Below are positions 27,200 to 37,776 of a stretch of 64,000 nt of DNA, piece by piece. Positions within the stretch are counted from its first letter, which is position 1. Each line of letters starts with the position of its first letter. Source of the DNA: Streptococcus sp. DD12 (GTDB lineage: Bacteria; Bacillota; Bacilli; Lactobacillales; Streptococcaceae); NCBI RefSeq assembly GCF_001578885.1, contig NZ_KQ969495.1:1161123-1225122 (forward strand). Direction: 5' to 3'. The notes below the pieces were generated by a model. It worked only from the letters and a program-made list of their open reading frames with translations, made no database searches and had not been told where the DNA came from. The translations under genes and the position numbers were made by a program.

Positions 27200-29110
27200 T
27201 TAAAAGGCACCGCCGCCACCTCCACCACCACCACCAGAGAAGCCTCCTCCGCCACCTGACGATGGCAAGTTGAAGTTTACGGCTTGATTAGCAGCTTGAC
27301 TGTAGGTACTGATGCGTTGGAGGGAATGACTGAAGTAAGCAGTTGTGATGACATCCATGGCATCAACACTTGCCAACTGCTCGCTTGGTAAGGTCAAACC
27401 TTTCACCGTCAAGGCTTCTTGGACACGCTTGGCATAGCCAAAGAGTGTCGCATAAACCAAGACTTTTTCCCAGACGATGATGCTTTCTAGCTCCGCACGG
27501 TCAAAGGTCTTAATGTCCTGCAACATATGGCGGAAGCCCAACCAGAGCCGGTACTCCGTTTGATGGGCCAGATTAATCTTTCCTTCATGAGAGAGGATTT
27601 GTTGTTGGCTTATGACATACCAGAAAGTCAGGGCAGTGATGATTAAGATAAAGCCATTGACGACCATGCCTTTCAGATAGCCCTGAGATAAACTATAGGC
27701 TGCTGCACCAACTGAACAGAGGGCTGAACCGACAAGGAAAGCGTTGGACAGCATCAGTGGGTACTTATCCTGAACTGACAAGGGCTTACGGTAGTTTGGC
27801 AAACCTTCTGTTCGGAAGGCTTGTGCCACGGCCCGGTCCACTTTCGTAACGCGATTCTGCAAGCGTCGTAAGATAGCCGCGCCACGGGCAGTGATTTCAT
27901 GCTTTTTAGCTGCTCCCTTAAGATCTGAAGCGAGGATAGTCTTTCGGTCAGCCTGATAGTCATCAAATACAGATGATAAGGTATAGCTTTCTCTCACCTC
28001 ACCAAAGAGATAGGTCAAAAACGCTGACTCGTAGGCAGTCAAAGCTTTGTCGGGCTTTTGTAGCAACTGCTTTTTATCAGAGGATAGGACATATTTGCCT
28101 TGGGCTATCAGGTCTAGGAGTTCTGCTTGGATGTAATTCTCCAATTTGATGTCAGCCCCATGTATCGCATCTGGCGGTGACAATTCTTCCAGTTCCAAGC
28201 CATTGACCTGTTTGGCTACCAAAAGTGGCGATAAGTCTGATGGCAATGCAAAGGAATAACCCTTATCCTCAGAAAAAGGTAGCAAGCGTTTTTTCGCGCG
28301 ATGAAAGACCCAAACTGCTACAACAGTCAAAAGTATAGCTCCTAAAGGAATCCATAGCGTCAATAGCTCCATCAATAGCTCACGCCTGTGGTCAATCCCT
28401 CGTTCGGTTGCTAGTATCTTGTCCTTAGCTTGACCAGCCTTTGTCGGTGCCACGCTGACCACACTGCGGTCCCAGTAAGCGTGTAATTCGATAAGACCAG
28501 AGACATCTTTAGCTGTGAGCGTGTAAGAATTCCCGTCTTTTGTCACCGATGCCTTGGGATGCATCCCACCCCGATGGCCCCAGAGTTGGCTTTCTGAAAC
28601 GCTCTTATCTGTCGTCACCGTCAGACGTACATCCCTTAGCGTCTCATCCCAGTTACTGATAGGAACCCAGTTGAGTTCGGCCACATCCTGGTAGACATTT
28701 AAGAGATTGGTCAAGGTCCAAGTCACCGTCACTTGCACTTGGTCACCTGACGATCCCCCGTTATAGATTTTCAATCGCACGCCTTTAGACAGGTCTTCAA
28801 ATTCTGTTCTGACACTGTCTGTGATATTTTCCCCGTTGCGAAGGACTTGAACCGTTGGCGTACGACCGATAGCAAAGCCCTGTGGCATATTGCCTCCAGT
28901 TCCCAAGCTCAGATACTGGCCATTATAGGAGGAGTCAAAGTTATACGTGACTTGCTCCACGTAGCTAGCCGTATTGTCCTCATGGATAATGAGGTGGCCC
29001 TCGTAACGTGGGATGCTGTAGTCTACATCATCGGCTAAAACGCCCTGGCCAGTCCATAAAAAACCAAGCAGTAAGGTCGTCAGCAACCACAAAAACCATT
29101 GCTTTTTCAT
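27200..29110 (-). CDS. DUF2207 domain membrane protein
   Basis: A 636-aa protein with a signal peptide (residues 1-26, cut near VLA-DD) and an extracellular DUF2207 domain (about residues 30-220) that carries YNFDSSYNGQYLSLG. A membrane segment lies near residue 250. A cytosolic part with DLSPLLVAKQVNGLELEELSPPDAIHGADIKLENYI follows, then two more membrane segments near residues 465-505. The C-terminal tail consists almost only of Gly with a few Phe and Ala, as in many DUF2207 proteins. Function unknown; the family is common in Gram-positive bacteria and possibly involved in the envelope. Confidence 0.88.
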   Translation of the reverse strand: MKKQWFLWLLTTLLLGFLWTGQGVLADDVDYSIPRYEGHLIIHEDNTASYVEQVTYNFDSSYNGQYLSLGTGGNMPQGFAIGRTPTVQVLRNGENITDSVRTEFEDLSKGVRLKIYNGGSSGDQVQVTVTWTLTNLLNVYQDVAELNWVPISNWDETLRDVRLTVTTDKSVSESQLWGHRGGMHPKASVTKDGNSYTLTAKDVSGLIELHAYWDRSVVSVAPTKAGQAKDKILATERGIDHRRELLMELLTLWIPLGAILLTVVAVWVFHRAKKRLLPFSEDKGYSFALPSDLSPLLVAKQVNGLELEELSPPDAIHGADIKLENYIQAELLDLIAQGKYVLSSDKKQLLQKPDKALTAYESAFLTYLFGEVRESYTLSSVFDDYQADRKTILASDLKGAAKKHEITARGAAILRRLQNRVTKVDRAVAQAFRTEGLPNYRKPLSVQDKYPLMLSNAFLVGSALCSVGAAAYSLSQGYLKGMVVNGFILIITALTFWYVISQQQILSHEGKINLAHQTEYRLWLGFRHMLQDIKTFDRAELESIIVWEKVLVYATLFGYAKRVQEALTVKGLTLPSEQLASVDAMDVITTAYFSHSLQRISTYSQAANQAVNFNLPSSGGGGGFSGGGGGGGGGAF

Positions 29111-29184
29111 CGCCTGTATTCCTTTCTAAAATGCGTGACTTTTTTCTTTATTATACCCTAGCTCTAATCTTAAAGCTAGCTTTA

Positions 29185-29213
29185 TTGAATACTTATCCGT
29201 TTTTTAGTAGAAT
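29185..29213 (+). promoter_or_regulatory. Promoter of the amino-acid ABC transporter operon
   Basis: TTGAAT (29185-29190), 17-nt spacer, TAGAAT (29208-29213); start near 29220, giving a 165-nt leader. Confidence 0.65.
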
Positions 29214-29229
29214 ATAAAACGAGTCAAAT

Positions 29230-29352
29230 TTTGGTGATCGGCTACCCGCCTCCTCTAGCCTTACTTTTTCAGCAGGAGGCAATAAGGGGCTATTCGCCGA
29301 ATAATCACAGATACGATCAGTTAGCTTGTCAGGCAAGCTACTAAGTTACTGA
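29230..29352 (+). promoter_or_regulatory. Structured 5' leader of unknown class
   Basis: The leader can fold as a long, nested structure. GTGAT (29234-29238) pairs with ATCAC (29304-29308), CGGC (29239-29242) with GCCG (29296-29299), CCC (29245-29247) with GGG (29286-29288), and GCCTCCT (29248-29254) with AGGAGGC (29274-29280). A second hairpin, TAGCTTG/CAAGCTA, follows at about 29322-29341. There is no T tract, so this is not a plain terminator, and I see no T-box or known riboswitch signature. It may be a cis-regulatory RNA controlling the transporter. Confidence 0.5.
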
Positions 29353-29384
29353 CTTTAGACATCCTAAAAATGAACGGAGTTCCC

Positions 29385-30947
29385 ATGAAGAAATTCTTCC
29401 TAAGCTGTCTACTCTTTATCGGCCTTGGCCTTGGAGTGGGCATGCAGACAACCAGCGTCTCAGCTGACGATTACCTACGGGTCGGCATGGAGGCAGCCTA
29501 CGCCCCTTTTAACTGGACGCAAAATGACAACAGTAATGGCGCTGTGAAAATTGATGGCACCAACCAATACGCCAATGGCTATGACGTGCAAATCGCCAAA
29601 AAAATTGCCAAAGCGATGGGCAAAAAGCTCTTAGTGGTCAAAACGTCTTGGTCTGGCCTGATTCCTGCTCTAACGTCTGGAAAAATTGACATGATTGCGG
29701 CTGGGATGAGCCCAACTGCTGAGCGCCGTCAAGAAATTGCCTTTTCCAATAGCTACTACACCTCCAATCCTGTTATCGTCGTTAAACGCAGTGGTAACTA
29801 TGCCAAAGCCACTAGCCTAGCTGATTTCAAAGACGCCAAAATCACCTCACAACAAGGGGTCTATCTCTATAATCTCATCAGCCAAATCCCCGACGTCAAA
29901 AAACAAACGGCTATGGGCGACTTTGCTCAGATGCGACAAGCCTTGTCCTCTGGTGTTATTGATGGTTACATTTCCGAGCGACCTGATGCCATCTCTGCCC
30001 AAAATGCCAACAAAGATTTCAAAATGATTGCCTTTTCAGATGGTAAGGGCTTCAGCGTTTCTGAATCAGATACAGCTATCGCTGTCGGACTCCGTAAGGA
30101 TGAAACCGCAACATTAGAAACCGTTAACCAAGTCTTGGCTGGGATTTCTGAATCAGACCGCATCAAACTCATGGACCGTATGATTGCCCAACAACCTGCT
30201 GACAACTCATCTGATGACAAAGCCAGCAGCAACTTCGTCCAACAAATGTGGACAATCCTTAAAGGCAACTGGAGTCAATTCCTACGAGGGGCTGGGATTA
30301 CGCTGCTCATCTCCATCATTGGGACTGTCGCAGGTCTCATCATCGGTCTGCTTATCGGGGTCTATCGCACCGCACCTAAAGCGGCGAACAAGTTTCTTGC
30401 TGGCCTACAAACTGCCTTTGGTTGGTTCCTCAATGTCTATATCGAGATTTTCCGTGGCACGCCTATGATTGTTCAAGCCATGGTTATCTACTACGGCACC
30501 GCTCAAGCTTTTGGCATTTCCATCGACCGCACCTGGGCGGCTATTGTCATCGTCTCCATCAACACAGGGGCTTACATGAGTGAAATCGTCCGTGGAGGAA
30601 TCTTTGCTGTGGATAAGGGACAATTCGAAGCAGCTACTGCTCTAGGATTTTCTCACAACCAAACCATGCGTAAGATTGTCCTGCCACAAGTTGTCCGCAA
30701 CATTTTACCAGCAACGGGGAATGAATTCGTCATTAACATCAAAGACACTTCCGTCCTCAATGTTATCTCCGTGGTCGAGCTTTATTTCGCAGGAAATACC
30801 GTGGCGACACAGACCTACCAATATTTCCAAACCTTTATGATTATCGCTGTGATTTACTTTGTCTTGACCTTTACGGTCACACGCCTCTTGCGCTATGTTG
30901 AGCGCCGTTTTGACCAAGACACCTACACCATCGAAGGAGGCAACTAA
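29385..30947 (+). CDS. Amino-acid ABC transporter, fused substrate-binding protein and permease
   Basis: A 520-aa fusion of an extracellular type-3 solute-binding domain (about residues 30-265) and a HisM/GlnP-type permease domain (about residues 290-510). A signal segment covers residues 1-27. Binding-domain traits are [16 protein letters not shown] and the R in [13 protein letters not shown], which contacts the amino-acid carboxylate. The permease has [18 protein letters not shown] and the EAA loop [21 protein letters not shown]. Likely substrate glutamine, glutamate or another polar amino acid. ATG 29385 has ACGGAG upstream. The next gene encodes the ATPase and overlaps by 1 nt. Confidence 0.93.
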   Translation: MKKFFLSCLLFIGLGLGVGMQTTSVSADDYLRVGMEAAYAPFNWTQNDNSNGAVKIDGTNQYANGYDVQIAKKIAKAMGKKLLVVKTSWSGLIPALTSGKIDMIAAGMSPTAERRQEIAFSNSYYTSNPVIVVKRSGNYAKATSLADFKDAKITSQQGVYLYNLISQIPDVKKQTAMGDFAQMRQALSSGVIDGYISERPDAISAQNANKDFKMIAFSDGKGFSVSESDTAIAVGLRKDETATLETVNQVLAGISESDRIKLMDRMIAQQPADNSSDDKASSNFVQQMWTILKGNWSQFLRGAGITLLISIIGTVAGLIIGLLIGVYRTAPKAANKFLAGLQTAFGWFLNVYIEIFRGTPMIVQAMVIYYGTAQAFGISIDRTWAAIVIVSINTGAYMSEIVRGGIFAVDKGQFEAATALGFSHNQTMRKIVLPQVVRNILPATGNEFVINIKDTSVLNVISVVELYFAGNTVATQTYQYFQTFMIIAVIYFVLTFTVTRLLRYVERRFDQDTYTIEGGN

Positions 30948-31687
30948 TGGCTGCTAACATCTTAGAGATTAAACATTTAAAAAAATCCTTCGGTAAAAAC
31001 GAGGTCCTTAAAGATATTTCCCTCAGTGTCAATCAGGGGGAAGTCATCTCCATCATCGGGTCATCAGGTTCTGGAAAATCCACCTTCTTGCGTTCGATTA
31101 ACCTGCTAGAAGAACCTACCGATGGACAGATTCTGTTTCATGGAAAAAATGTTCTTGAAAAAGGGTTCGATTTGACGACCTATCGCGAAAAAATGGGCAT
31201 GGTTTTCCAATCTTTCAACCTTTTTGAAAACCTCAACGTCTTAGAAAATACCATTGTGGCCCAAACGACTGTCCTCAAGCGAGAGCGTTCTGAGGCTGAG
31301 CGCATCGCCAAGGAAAACCTAAACCGTGTCGGCATGACCGAGCAATATTGGCAAGCCAAACCCAAGCAACTCTCCGGTGGACAAAAACAGCGTGTGGCTA
31401 TCGCTCGGGCCCTGTCCGTCGACCCTGAGGCTGTCCTCTTTGATGAACCTACTTCAGCCCTAGACCCTGAAATGGTTGACGAAGTCCTAAAGACCATGCA
31501 AGATTTGGCCAAGTCTGGATTGACCATGATTATCGTTACCCATGAAATGGAGTTTGCCCGCGATGTTTCAGACCGTGTCATCTTCATGGACAAGGGACTT
31601 ATCGCCGAAGAAGGCACCCCCGCTCAAATCTTTGAAAACCCACAAGAAGCCCGCACCAAGGAATTCTTGCAACGCTTCTTGAAGTGA
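30947..31687 (+). CDS. glnQ: Amino-acid ABC transporter ATP-binding protein (GlnQ type)
   Basis: A 246-aa ATPase that energises the fused transporter upstream. Walker [10 protein letters not shown] (about residue 37), Q loop VFQSFNLF, signature LSGGQKQR, Walker [14 protein letters not shown], switch His in IVTHEM. Start and previous stop share a base (TAATG). The close pairing with a polar amino-acid permease fits the GlnQ/HisP family; the exact substrate is not proven. Confidence 0.95.
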   Translation: MAANILEIKHLKKSFGKNEVLKDISLSVNQGEVISIIGSSGSGKSTFLRSINLLEEPTDGQILFHGKNVLEKGFDLTTYREKMGMVFQSFNLFENLNVLENTIVAQTTVLKRERSEAERIAKENLNRVGMTEQYWQAKPKQLSGGQKQRVAIARALSVDPEAVLFDEPTSALDPEMVDEVLKTMQDLAKSGLTMIIVTHEMEFARDVSDRVIFMDKGLIAEEGTPAQIFENPQEARTKEFLQRFLK

Positions 31688-31688
31688 C

Positions 31689-31714
31689 AAAAAACGCCTA
31701 AGGGCGTTTTTCTT
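31689..31714 (+). terminator. Intrinsic terminator of the amino-acid ABC operon
   Basis: AAAACGCC-TAA-GGGCGTTTT followed by TCTTTT, directly after glnQ. Confidence 0.85.
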
Positions 31715-31770
31715 TTGCTCTAGCAAGCCTTACCTGCCCTTACTGCTAGCTTTGATAGGGCTAAGGACAT

Positions 31771-31809
31771 AAAAAGCGCTGAAAACCTGCACAGGTCTTC
31801 AGCGCTTTT
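31771..31809 (-). terminator. Intrinsic terminator of rnr-smpB
   Basis: Near-perfect stem AAAAGCGCTGAAGACCTG / CAGGTTTTCAGCGCTTTT, with T tract on the minus strand, 43 nt past smpB. Confidence 0.85.
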
Positions 31810-31851
31810 GAGTTTGACACCTCACAAACCTAAGGCAAACCTCGGCAGAGG

Positions 31852-32325
31852 CTAACGGTTATTGTAGGCTTTGATTTGGCGAGCGATATCACGGTTTTGT
31901 TCCCGTCGTTTGATACTTTCTCGCTTATCGTAATCATGTTTTCCTTTGGCAAGGCCCATCAGAACCTTGGCAAAACCGTGCTTAAGATAAACGCGTAAAG
32001 GAATCAGGGTCATTCCAGACCCCTTGAGCGCTTCGTTAATCTTTGCAATTTCCTTTTTTTTGAGCAATAATTTACGATCTCTAAGCGGGTCAACGTTCCA
32101 GATATTGCCTTGTTCATAAGGGGTGATGTGAACATTAGACAGCCAGACTTCGCCATGACGCACACGGGCAAACCCATCTTTGATGGTCAAGCGTGAGGCA
32201 CGGACACTTTTGATCTCCGTACCTGTCAAAACAAGACCAGCCTCATAGGTTTCCACAATGGTATAGTCGTGTCTGGCTTTTTTATTTTGTGCTAAGACAT
32301 TGTCTGTCTGCTTTTGTTTGGCCAT
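31852..32325 (-). CDS. smpB: SsrA-binding protein SmpB
   Basis: A 157-aa RNA-binding protein that delivers tmRNA to stalled ribosomes. Family stretches: [27 protein letters not shown] near the start, the [11 protein letters not shown] region and the basic C-terminal tail [23 protein letters not shown] that reaches into the decoding centre. ATG overlaps the rnr stop by one base, coupling the two; RNase R degrades the faulty mRNAs released by trans-translation, so the pairing is functional. Confidence 0.97.
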   Translation of the reverse strand: MAKQKQTDNVLAQNKKARHDYTIVETYEAGLVLTGTEIKSVRASRLTIKDGFARVRHGEVWLSNVHITPYEQGNIWNVDPLRDRKLLLKKKEIAKINEALKGSGMTLIPLRVYLKHGFAKVLMGLAKGKHDYDKRESIKRREQNRDIARQIKAYNNR

Positions 32326-34598
32326 TAGTTCTTCCTCTTTTTCGCTTGGTCTTTATAAAAAGGCTTGCGATTGTTCTTGAACCGTCCATTTCCTTGACCT
32401 TTATTCGTGTCATCACGACGACGTCTGCGGTCACGGTCAGATTTTGGTTTCTTTTCGATGACATCAAAATCGCTTGGCAGGTATTCAAAGTCAATGTCGC
32501 CCGTTTCCTTATCGGCACGGGTTAACTTGATTTTAATCTTTTGGCCAACCCGAAAGGCTTTTCCTGTGCTTTCTCCATGCAAGCTCATGGTACGCTCATT
32601 ATACTGGTAAAACTCTGGGAATGTGGTGATGTGAATCAAACCCTCAATCGTATTAGGCAACTCCACAAAGAGACCAAATTTGACTACGCTAGCAACAACT
32701 CCCTCGAATTCTTGACCGACATAGCTTGCCATGAATTCAGCCTTCTTCATTGCTTCTACCGCACGCTCAGCATCGATAGCTCGGCGCTCTAGAGTTGACG
32801 CAGTGCTGGCAATTTCTGGAATGACTTGTGCAAAATGTTCTTCTTTTTCCGGCGTAACCGTCGCATACTCCCTAATCAGACGGTGAACCAGGAGGTCAGG
32901 GTAGCGACGAATCGGACTCGTGAAGTGGGTATAATAGGTTGCCGCCAAACCATAGTGACCGTGGTTGTGTTCAGAATAGCGGGCTTGTTGCATGGAGCGT
33001 AAGAGCATCATAGCCAAAACATCTGCCCCAGGTTTGCCCTCGACCTTAGCCATAAAGTCCTGCAAGGCTTCTTGCGTGATTTTTTGCGCTGTCCCACGAA
33101 TCGGTACGCCAAAAATAGTGGCGTAATCAATGAATTTCTGTAATTTTTCAGCCTTGGGTTCTTCGTGAATCCGGTAGATAAAAGGCAGGTTTTTACGGGC
33201 AAAGTGCTCTGCCACAGTTTCATTGGCTGCCAGCATAAAGGACTCAATCATGCGTTCCGCAATACCACGCTGGCGGACTTGAATATCCACAGGCTTCCCT
33301 TTATCGTCAACCAAAATTTTTGCCTCTTGGGTATCAAAGTTCAAGGCCCCACGACGCACCCGCATCGCTTCTAAAATCTGGTGAAGACTTGCCATATAGC
33401 GGACAGATTCTGTGATGGGAGCGTAGCGCTCCAAGAGTTCCTGGTCGCCTTTTAGCATGGCATTGACATCGCTGTAGGTCATACGGAAAGTGGTTTTAAT
33501 GACCGATGGCGCAATCTGGTGGGCCACAACACGCCCTTGACGGTCGATTTCCATGATACAAGATTGGGTTAAGCGGTTGACGTTAGGATTCAGCGAGCAG
33601 ATGCCATTGGACAAGCGCTCGGGTAACATAGGTACCACTCGGTCGGTCACATAGACGGAGGTTCCACGGCTGACGGCTTCACGGTCAAGGGCTGACCCTT
33701 CTGTGACATAATAAGAGACATCAGCGATATGAACACCCAGTTCAAAGTTCCCATTAGGCAAGTATTTGATATGAACGGCATCATCCAAATCCTTGGCATC
33801 CTTGCCATCAATGGTAAAGGTAACTTCCTGGCGCAAATCAATCCGTCCCATGAAGTCTTTTTCACTTGGAGCATCAGCGACATTATTGGCCTCTGCCATG
33901 ACAGCCTGAGGAAATTCAGACACGATATCCATAGACTCCAAGACTTCAAGCACATCAATCCCTACATCCTCTTGGTGACCGATGATGTCGCGAACTTCTC
34001 CGACAAAATAATCATGTTTTTTGCTTGGGTATTTGACAATGTCTAGTTTGATAATCTCTGTTCCGTCTAAGACGACAGGTTCTTTTTTGATATAGATACG
34101 CTGTTGAATTTTACGGTTTTTTGAAGTGATATAGCCCGCGTATTTTGGTTTTTCATCGTCTAAGACGAATTTCCCGACCACTGTCTTGAGGGCCCGTTCA
34201 ACGATGGCTACCACACGGACTTCCGCAGATGTGCCCTTTAACCGATTGGCTGGCTTTTTAACCACGACCTCGACGGTATCCCCGTCGACAGCATGGCCGA
34301 CATCCGTCCGCCCCACAAAGAGATCTTCTTCTTCACCTTCGACAGACAAGAAACCAAAGCCTGCTTTATTGGCGTGAAAGACACCTGTGATGCGAACAGG
34401 TTCATTGGCCTGTGATTTTTCAGCTAAGGCAATCAAGCCATCACGGGTAAAGATAAGGGTTCCTGTCGATTCTAAGCGCGACACCACTTTAACCAATTGG
34501 GGAAAACGTTGTGCCCCTGCTTGATCGAGTCCCTCGGCCAATTCATTCATGCTGACCTTGGGATGCTCCTTGAGATAAGTAATAATTTGTGATTCCAT
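32325..34598 (-). CDS. rnr: Ribonuclease R
   Basis: A 757-aa 3'-5' exoribonuclease for structured RNA and tmRNA-linked decay. Order: N-terminal winged helix (about residues 1-60), cold-shock domains (about 65-220), catalytic RNB domain with [11 protein letters not shown] (metal-binding Asp residues, about 268-278) and [11 protein letters not shown], an S1 domain (about 620-705), and a Lys/Arg-rich tail. Length and order are normal. Gene order secG-rnr-smpB is typical of streptococci. Confidence 0.97.
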   Translation of the reverse strand: MESQIITYLKEHPKVSMNELAEGLDQAGAQRFPQLVKVVSRLESTGTLIFTRDGLIALAEKSQANEPVRITGVFHANKAGFGFLSVEGEEEDLFVGRTDVGHAVDGDTVEVVVKKPANRLKGTSAEVRVVAIVERALKTVVGKFVLDDEKPKYAGYITSKNRKIQQRIYIKKEPVVLDGTEIIKLDIVKYPSKKHDYFVGEVRDIIGHQEDVGIDVLEVLESMDIVSEFPQAVMAEANNVADAPSEKDFMGRIDLRQEVTFTIDGKDAKDLDDAVHIKYLPNGNFELGVHIADVSYYVTEGSALDREAVSRGTSVYVTDRVVPMLPERLSNGICSLNPNVNRLTQSCIMEIDRQGRVVAHQIAPSVIKTTFRMTYSDVNAMLKGDQELLERYAPITESVRYMASLHQILEAMRVRRGALNFDTQEAKILVDDKGKPVDIQVRQRGIAERMIESFMLAANETVAEHFARKNLPFIYRIHEEPKAEKLQKFIDYATIFGVPIRGTAQKITQEALQDFMAKVEGKPGADVLAMMLLRSMQQARYSEHNHGHYGLAATYYTHFTSPIRRYPDLLVHRLIREYATVTPEKEEHFAQVIPEIASTASTLERRAIDAERAVEAMKKAEFMASYVGQEFEGVVASVVKFGLFVELPNTIEGLIHITTFPEFYQYNERTMSLHGESTGKAFRVGQKIKIKLTRADKETGDIDFEYLPSDFDVIEKKPKSDRDRRRRRDDTNKGQGNGRFKNNRKPFYKDQAKKRKN

Positions 34599-34656
34599 AT
34601 ATACTTGTTATTCCTTTTCCTAATAAAAAAGCACTCGGCGACTGCCAAGGCTTGAT

Positions 34657-34893
34657 TTACCGACTTGATAGAATAGCCAAAGCCAGAGCGATTGCTAGCC
34701 AAAAGAAGACCATAATCCCTGTAAAACGTTGCATGAAGGCTTCAAACCCACGTGCTTTGGACCGTTCAAACAGTGCTTCTGAGCCACTGCTATCAAAAAC
34801 ATTGCTACTTGGATTTTTGGTCGGTTGCATAAAGATAGCCACAATCAAAATGGCCGATAAGACCAAAAGTAAAATCAGTAGTAGACGATACAT
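34657..34893 (-). CDS. secG: Preprotein translocase subunit SecG
   Basis: A 78-aa membrane protein with two hydrophobic helices (residues 3-22 and 56-75) and a polar loop containing NPSSNVFDSSGSEALFERSKARGFE, typical of SecG, which assists the SecYE translocon. Lies between rpmG and rnr, the standard streptococcal order. Confidence 0.93.
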   Translation of the reverse strand: MYRLLLILLLVLSAILIVAIFMQPTKNPSSNVFDSSGSEALFERSKARGFEAFMQRFTGIMVFFWLAIALALAILSSR

Positions 34894-34938
34894 CCTTTTT
34901 CCTCCGTATAAGTCCTAAATATCTTAACACAATTTTGG

Positions 34939-35085
34939 CTAAGATTCAATATGGAGGGTGACTTTTCTCTCCTTGGGGCAGAACTTAGGGACTTGCATTT
35001 TCTCTGGGTGGGTTTTCTTATTCTTACTGGTTAAGTAGTTTTTTTGCCCACATGAGCTACATTTGAGATTGATTTTAACTCTCAC
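34939..35085 (-). CDS. rpmG: 50S ribosomal protein L33 (bL33)
   Basis: A 48-aa ribosomal protein: starts [21 protein letters not shown], and ends [15 protein letters not shown] (residues 35-48). A Cys pair (C9, C12) is kept, but the second zinc pair is reduced to one Cys (C36), so zinc binding is doubtful. Start is GTG 35085, overlapping the pmrA stop by 3 nt as GTGA; a normal AAAGGA lies upstream inside pmrA. The pmrA-rpmG-secG order matches S. pneumoniae. Confidence 0.93.
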   Translation of the reverse strand: MRVKINLKCSSCGQKNYLTSKNKKTHPEKMQVPKFCPKERKVTLHIES

Positions 35086-36287
35086 ACGATTTCCTTTACT
35101 GATAGATACTGACGAAGGGTGACAAAGGACCAGATAAAGTTGGTCAACACAATGGCACTAGTGACAAAAAATACCCAGCGATAGCCTAATTGCACGGCAA
35201 CAAAGGAGCCAATAAAAGGACCAATCACTTGCCCCAGATAGCTAAAGGCTTGGTTGTAGGAAAATATCCGTGAAATCCCTTGCTTTGGTGTGATTTTATT
35301 GAGAAGGGCATTGATGGAAGGCATCAAGGCTCCGACTCCAAAACCATAGAAAAAGCGCAAAAGGCCTAGTGTCAATGGTGTCTGAGCATTGGCTGATAAG
35401 AAATACATGACAAAACTATAAAAGAGAGCCATCAAGAGCAAGCGGTGATTGCCGATTCGGTCTCCGAGTTTTCCCAGTGCAGAACTTGACAGCATACTTG
35501 AAAATCCCAAAGCCGATACAATGAGGCCTGAGACAAACATGAGATTTTGCGTCTGTCCCAAGTGACGGATATATAAGGTCAAGATGGGGGCGATGGACTG
35601 GGCTGAAATTTGGATAATCATACTCGTGATAAAAAGACCAAAGAGTACCCGACGGTCGGCCACCTCTCGAAAGACTTCCCGCGTTGGCATGACCTCTTTG
35701 CGAGATTGAGGGCTGACATTCTCCTTGACAAAACAAACTGTCAGGAGGTGAACCGCCAAGAGGAGACAACCCACTAGGATAAAGACCATCCGAATTCCCA
35801 AAATATCCGCTAAAAGCCCTCCCAAAAGAGGGCCAATCAAGGTCCCAGCAGTCACACCAGTTGCCAAGGTCCCTAAAGCATAGCCCGTCTTTTCCTTAGG
35901 AACCTGCGAAGCGATCAAGGCTGTCGAATTAGGGACATAGCCTGAAAACAAGCCATTAATCAATCGTAAGCCGAGTAACCAATAAACATTATGCACTAGA
36001 GCCAGCCCACCCATGGTAAAGGCCATAACAAAACTGGCCCGGGCCATCATGAGTTTACGACCAAAACGGTCGGCGAGTTTTCCCCAGATTGGTGAGACCA
36101 GAGCCGCAGCCAAGGCCGAAATCGAAACTGCCAGACCTGCATACCACTCAACCATCCCTTTTGGGGCCCCTAGTTCTTCGACAAAAAGAGCCATAAAAGG
36201 CATAACCAAAGAAAAACTAGCCCCCGTCAGCAGATTTCCCAGCCAGGCAATCTTTAAATTACGTTTCCAATAAGATTCAGCCTCCAA
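35082..36287 (-). CDS. pmrA: MFS multidrug efflux transporter, PmrA type
   Basis: A 401-aa drug:proton antiporter with 12 predicted membrane segments. Major-facilitator motif A is seen as [13 protein letters not shown] (about residues 69-81), and [26 protein letters not shown] (about residues 120-145) is almost as in pneumococcal PmrA, which exports fluoroquinolones and dyes. Start is a TTG at 36287 with AAGGA 7 nt upstream; the N terminus aligns with the pneumococcal protein. Located between coaE and rpmG as in relatives. Confidence 0.92.
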   Translation of the reverse strand: MEAESYWKRNLKIAWLGNLLTGASFSLVMPFMALFVEELGAPKGMVEWYAGLAVSISALAAALVSPIWGKLADRFGRKLMMARASFVMAFTMGGLALVHNVYWLLGLRLINGLFSGYVPNSTALIASQVPKEKTGYALGTLATGVTAGTLIGPLLGGLLADILGIRMVFILVGCLLLAVHLLTVCFVKENVSPQSRKEVMPTREVFREVADRRVLFGLFITSMIIQISAQSIAPILTLYIRHLGQTQNLMFVSGLIVSALGFSSMLSSSALGKLGDRIGNHRLLLMALFYSFVMYFLSANAQTPLTLGLLRFFYGFGVGALMPSINALLNKITPKQGISRIFSYNQAFSYLGQVIGPFIGSFVAVQLGYRWVFFVTSAIVLTNFIWSFVTLRQYLSVKEIV

Positions 36288-36308
36288 AACGCTTCCTTCT
36301 TTCTAGTG

Positions 36309-36920
36309 TCATTTTAAAGTCTTTAAGGCCTTTTTTACCTGCGCTAAAGTCGCCTTCTTGCTCCCGTTATTGTCAATCACAAGGCTTGCATAGGCACGCT
36401 TTTCCGCCAAGGGCATCTGGCTAGCGATGCGGGCCTTAGCCTGTTCCTTTGTTAGGGGATTACGTGCTAACAGGCGAGTCAGCTGTTTTTCTTCCGAGAG
36501 ACTGACCAGCCAGATAGCATCAAACCAAGTCACATAATCTTGCTCAATCAATAAGGGAATATCCATAAAAACCACAGCATGGTGCTTAAGCGCCTGGTCT
36601 CTCGCTTTTGCCAATTCTTCTCGAATAATAGCCCCCTGCACCTTTTGCGACCAAGCCATGGCCGTCGCATCCTGAAAGAGTTTGTCTGCCAGACGATGTC
36701 GGTCCAACTCTCCCTCAGGTGTCAAAATAGCCTCTCCAAAGTGCTCCTGCAGGACCAAAAAGAGACGACCACCTGGAGCCTGTAAGGCATGGACCAAGGC
36801 ATCCGCATCAATCACCGGGTAACCTTGCTCCTGCAAATAGCGACTCACCGTGGACTTCCCTGAGGCAATCCCCCCTGTCAAACCAATCAAGTGCGATTTT
36901 TTTCTTGACATACAGGACAT
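36309..36920 (-). CDS. coaE: Dephospho-CoA kinase
   Basis: A 203-aa P-loop kinase that performs the last step of coenzyme A synthesis. P-loop [17 protein letters not shown] (about residues 13-29), DADALVHAL, and MDIPLLIE are family landmarks. ATG 36920 has a GGGGAAG site and overlaps the end of mutM by 34 nt; a second in-frame ATG at 36911 lacks a site. The mutM-coaE-pmrA order is as in S. pneumoniae. Confidence 0.96.
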   Translation of the reverse strand: MSCMSRKKSHLIGLTGGIASGKSTVSRYLQEQGYPVIDADALVHALQAPGGRLFLVLQEHFGEAILTPEGELDRHRLADKLFQDATAMAWSQKVQGAIIREELAKARDQALKHHAVVFMDIPLLIEQDYVTWFDAIWLVSLSEEKQLTRLLARNPLTKEQAKARIASQMPLAEKRAYASLVIDNNGSKKATLAQVKKALKTLK

Positions 36921-37717
36921 AAATGGCTTCCCCTTCCTCCTACTTTTATTTTTTCAATCGGATGCCCACAGCGTGGACAGGCTTGGCCTGTCTGGCCATA
37001 GACCTTGAGTTCATCTTGCATCCGCCCATTTTCGCCAAAGGCATTATGATAGGTGCGAATGGTCGATCCCCCCTTCTCGATAGCCAAGGCCATGATACGG
37101 ATAATATTTTCTCGTAGACGGATAACTTCATCTTGGCTGAGCGACTGGCTTGGGCGTTCCGGATGGAGGGAGCTGGCCCAAAGCACTTCGTCAACATAAA
37201 TATTACCCAAACCTGCCACCAAACTTTGGTCTAACAAATGGTTCTTGATGGGCTTTTTGGAGCGTTTGAGCCCTGCTTGAAAACTGTCGAGGGTAAAAGA
37301 TTCGGCAACCGGTTCAGGCCCTAAGCGATGACTGGCTATAAAAGCCTCTAAGTCCTTTTTGGCAACTAACTCCATGGTGCCGAACTTGCGCACATCCTGA
37401 TAGACTAAGTGAGAGCCATCATCTAGGCCAAAATCCACGTGGGCATGCTTATCCTCTGGCGCTTGCCTTGGGTAATGGAAATATTTTCCCTCCATCCGCA
37501 GATGGGAAATCAATAAGACTTCCCCCAGATCAAAGAGCAAATATTTCCCGCGTCGGTTTACCGCCAAAATAGTCTGGCCGGTGACTTCTTGAATAAAGCG
37601 CTCCTTGTCCATTCGAATCATTTTGGCATAGGTCACAGTGACTTGTTTGATTGTCCGACCAAGCACCTGGCCCTCTAGGCCCCGACGAACGGTTTCCACC
37701 TCAGGTAATTCTGGCAT
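36887..37717 (-). CDS. mutM: Formamidopyrimidine-DNA glycosylase (MutM/Fpg)
   Basis: A 276-aa base-excision repair enzyme that removes 8-oxoguanine and nicks the strand. The catalytic N terminus [16 protein letters not shown] is intact and fixes the start at ATG 37717 (GGAGG upstream). The helix-two-turn-helix region [20 protein letters not shown] and the C-terminal zinc finger with CPRCG and CPVCQ are complete. Confidence 0.98.
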   Translation of the reverse strand: MPELPEVETVRRGLEGQVLGRTIKQVTVTYAKMIRMDKERFIQEVTGQTILAVNRRGKYLLFDLGEVLLISHLRMEGKYFHYPRQAPEDKHAHVDFGLDDGSHLVYQDVRKFGTMELVAKKDLEAFIASHRLGPEPVAESFTLDSFQAGLKRSKKPIKNHLLDQSLVAGLGNIYVDEVLWASSLHPERPSQSLSQDEVIRLRENIIRIMALAIEKGGSTIRTYHNAFGENGRMQDELKVYGQTGQACPRCGHPIEKIKVGGRGSHLCPVCQEKNRT

Positions 37718-37776
37718 AGCCCCTCCTTTATAGGATTTTCTCCCAAAATGAAGAAGCAGGCACTGGCCCACCTCTT

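Noticed and set aside
29220-29384. T-box or known amino-acid riboswitch
   Set aside because: No T-box AGGGTGG-type antiterminator motif, no terminator, and no lysine or glycine aptamer blocks are visible.
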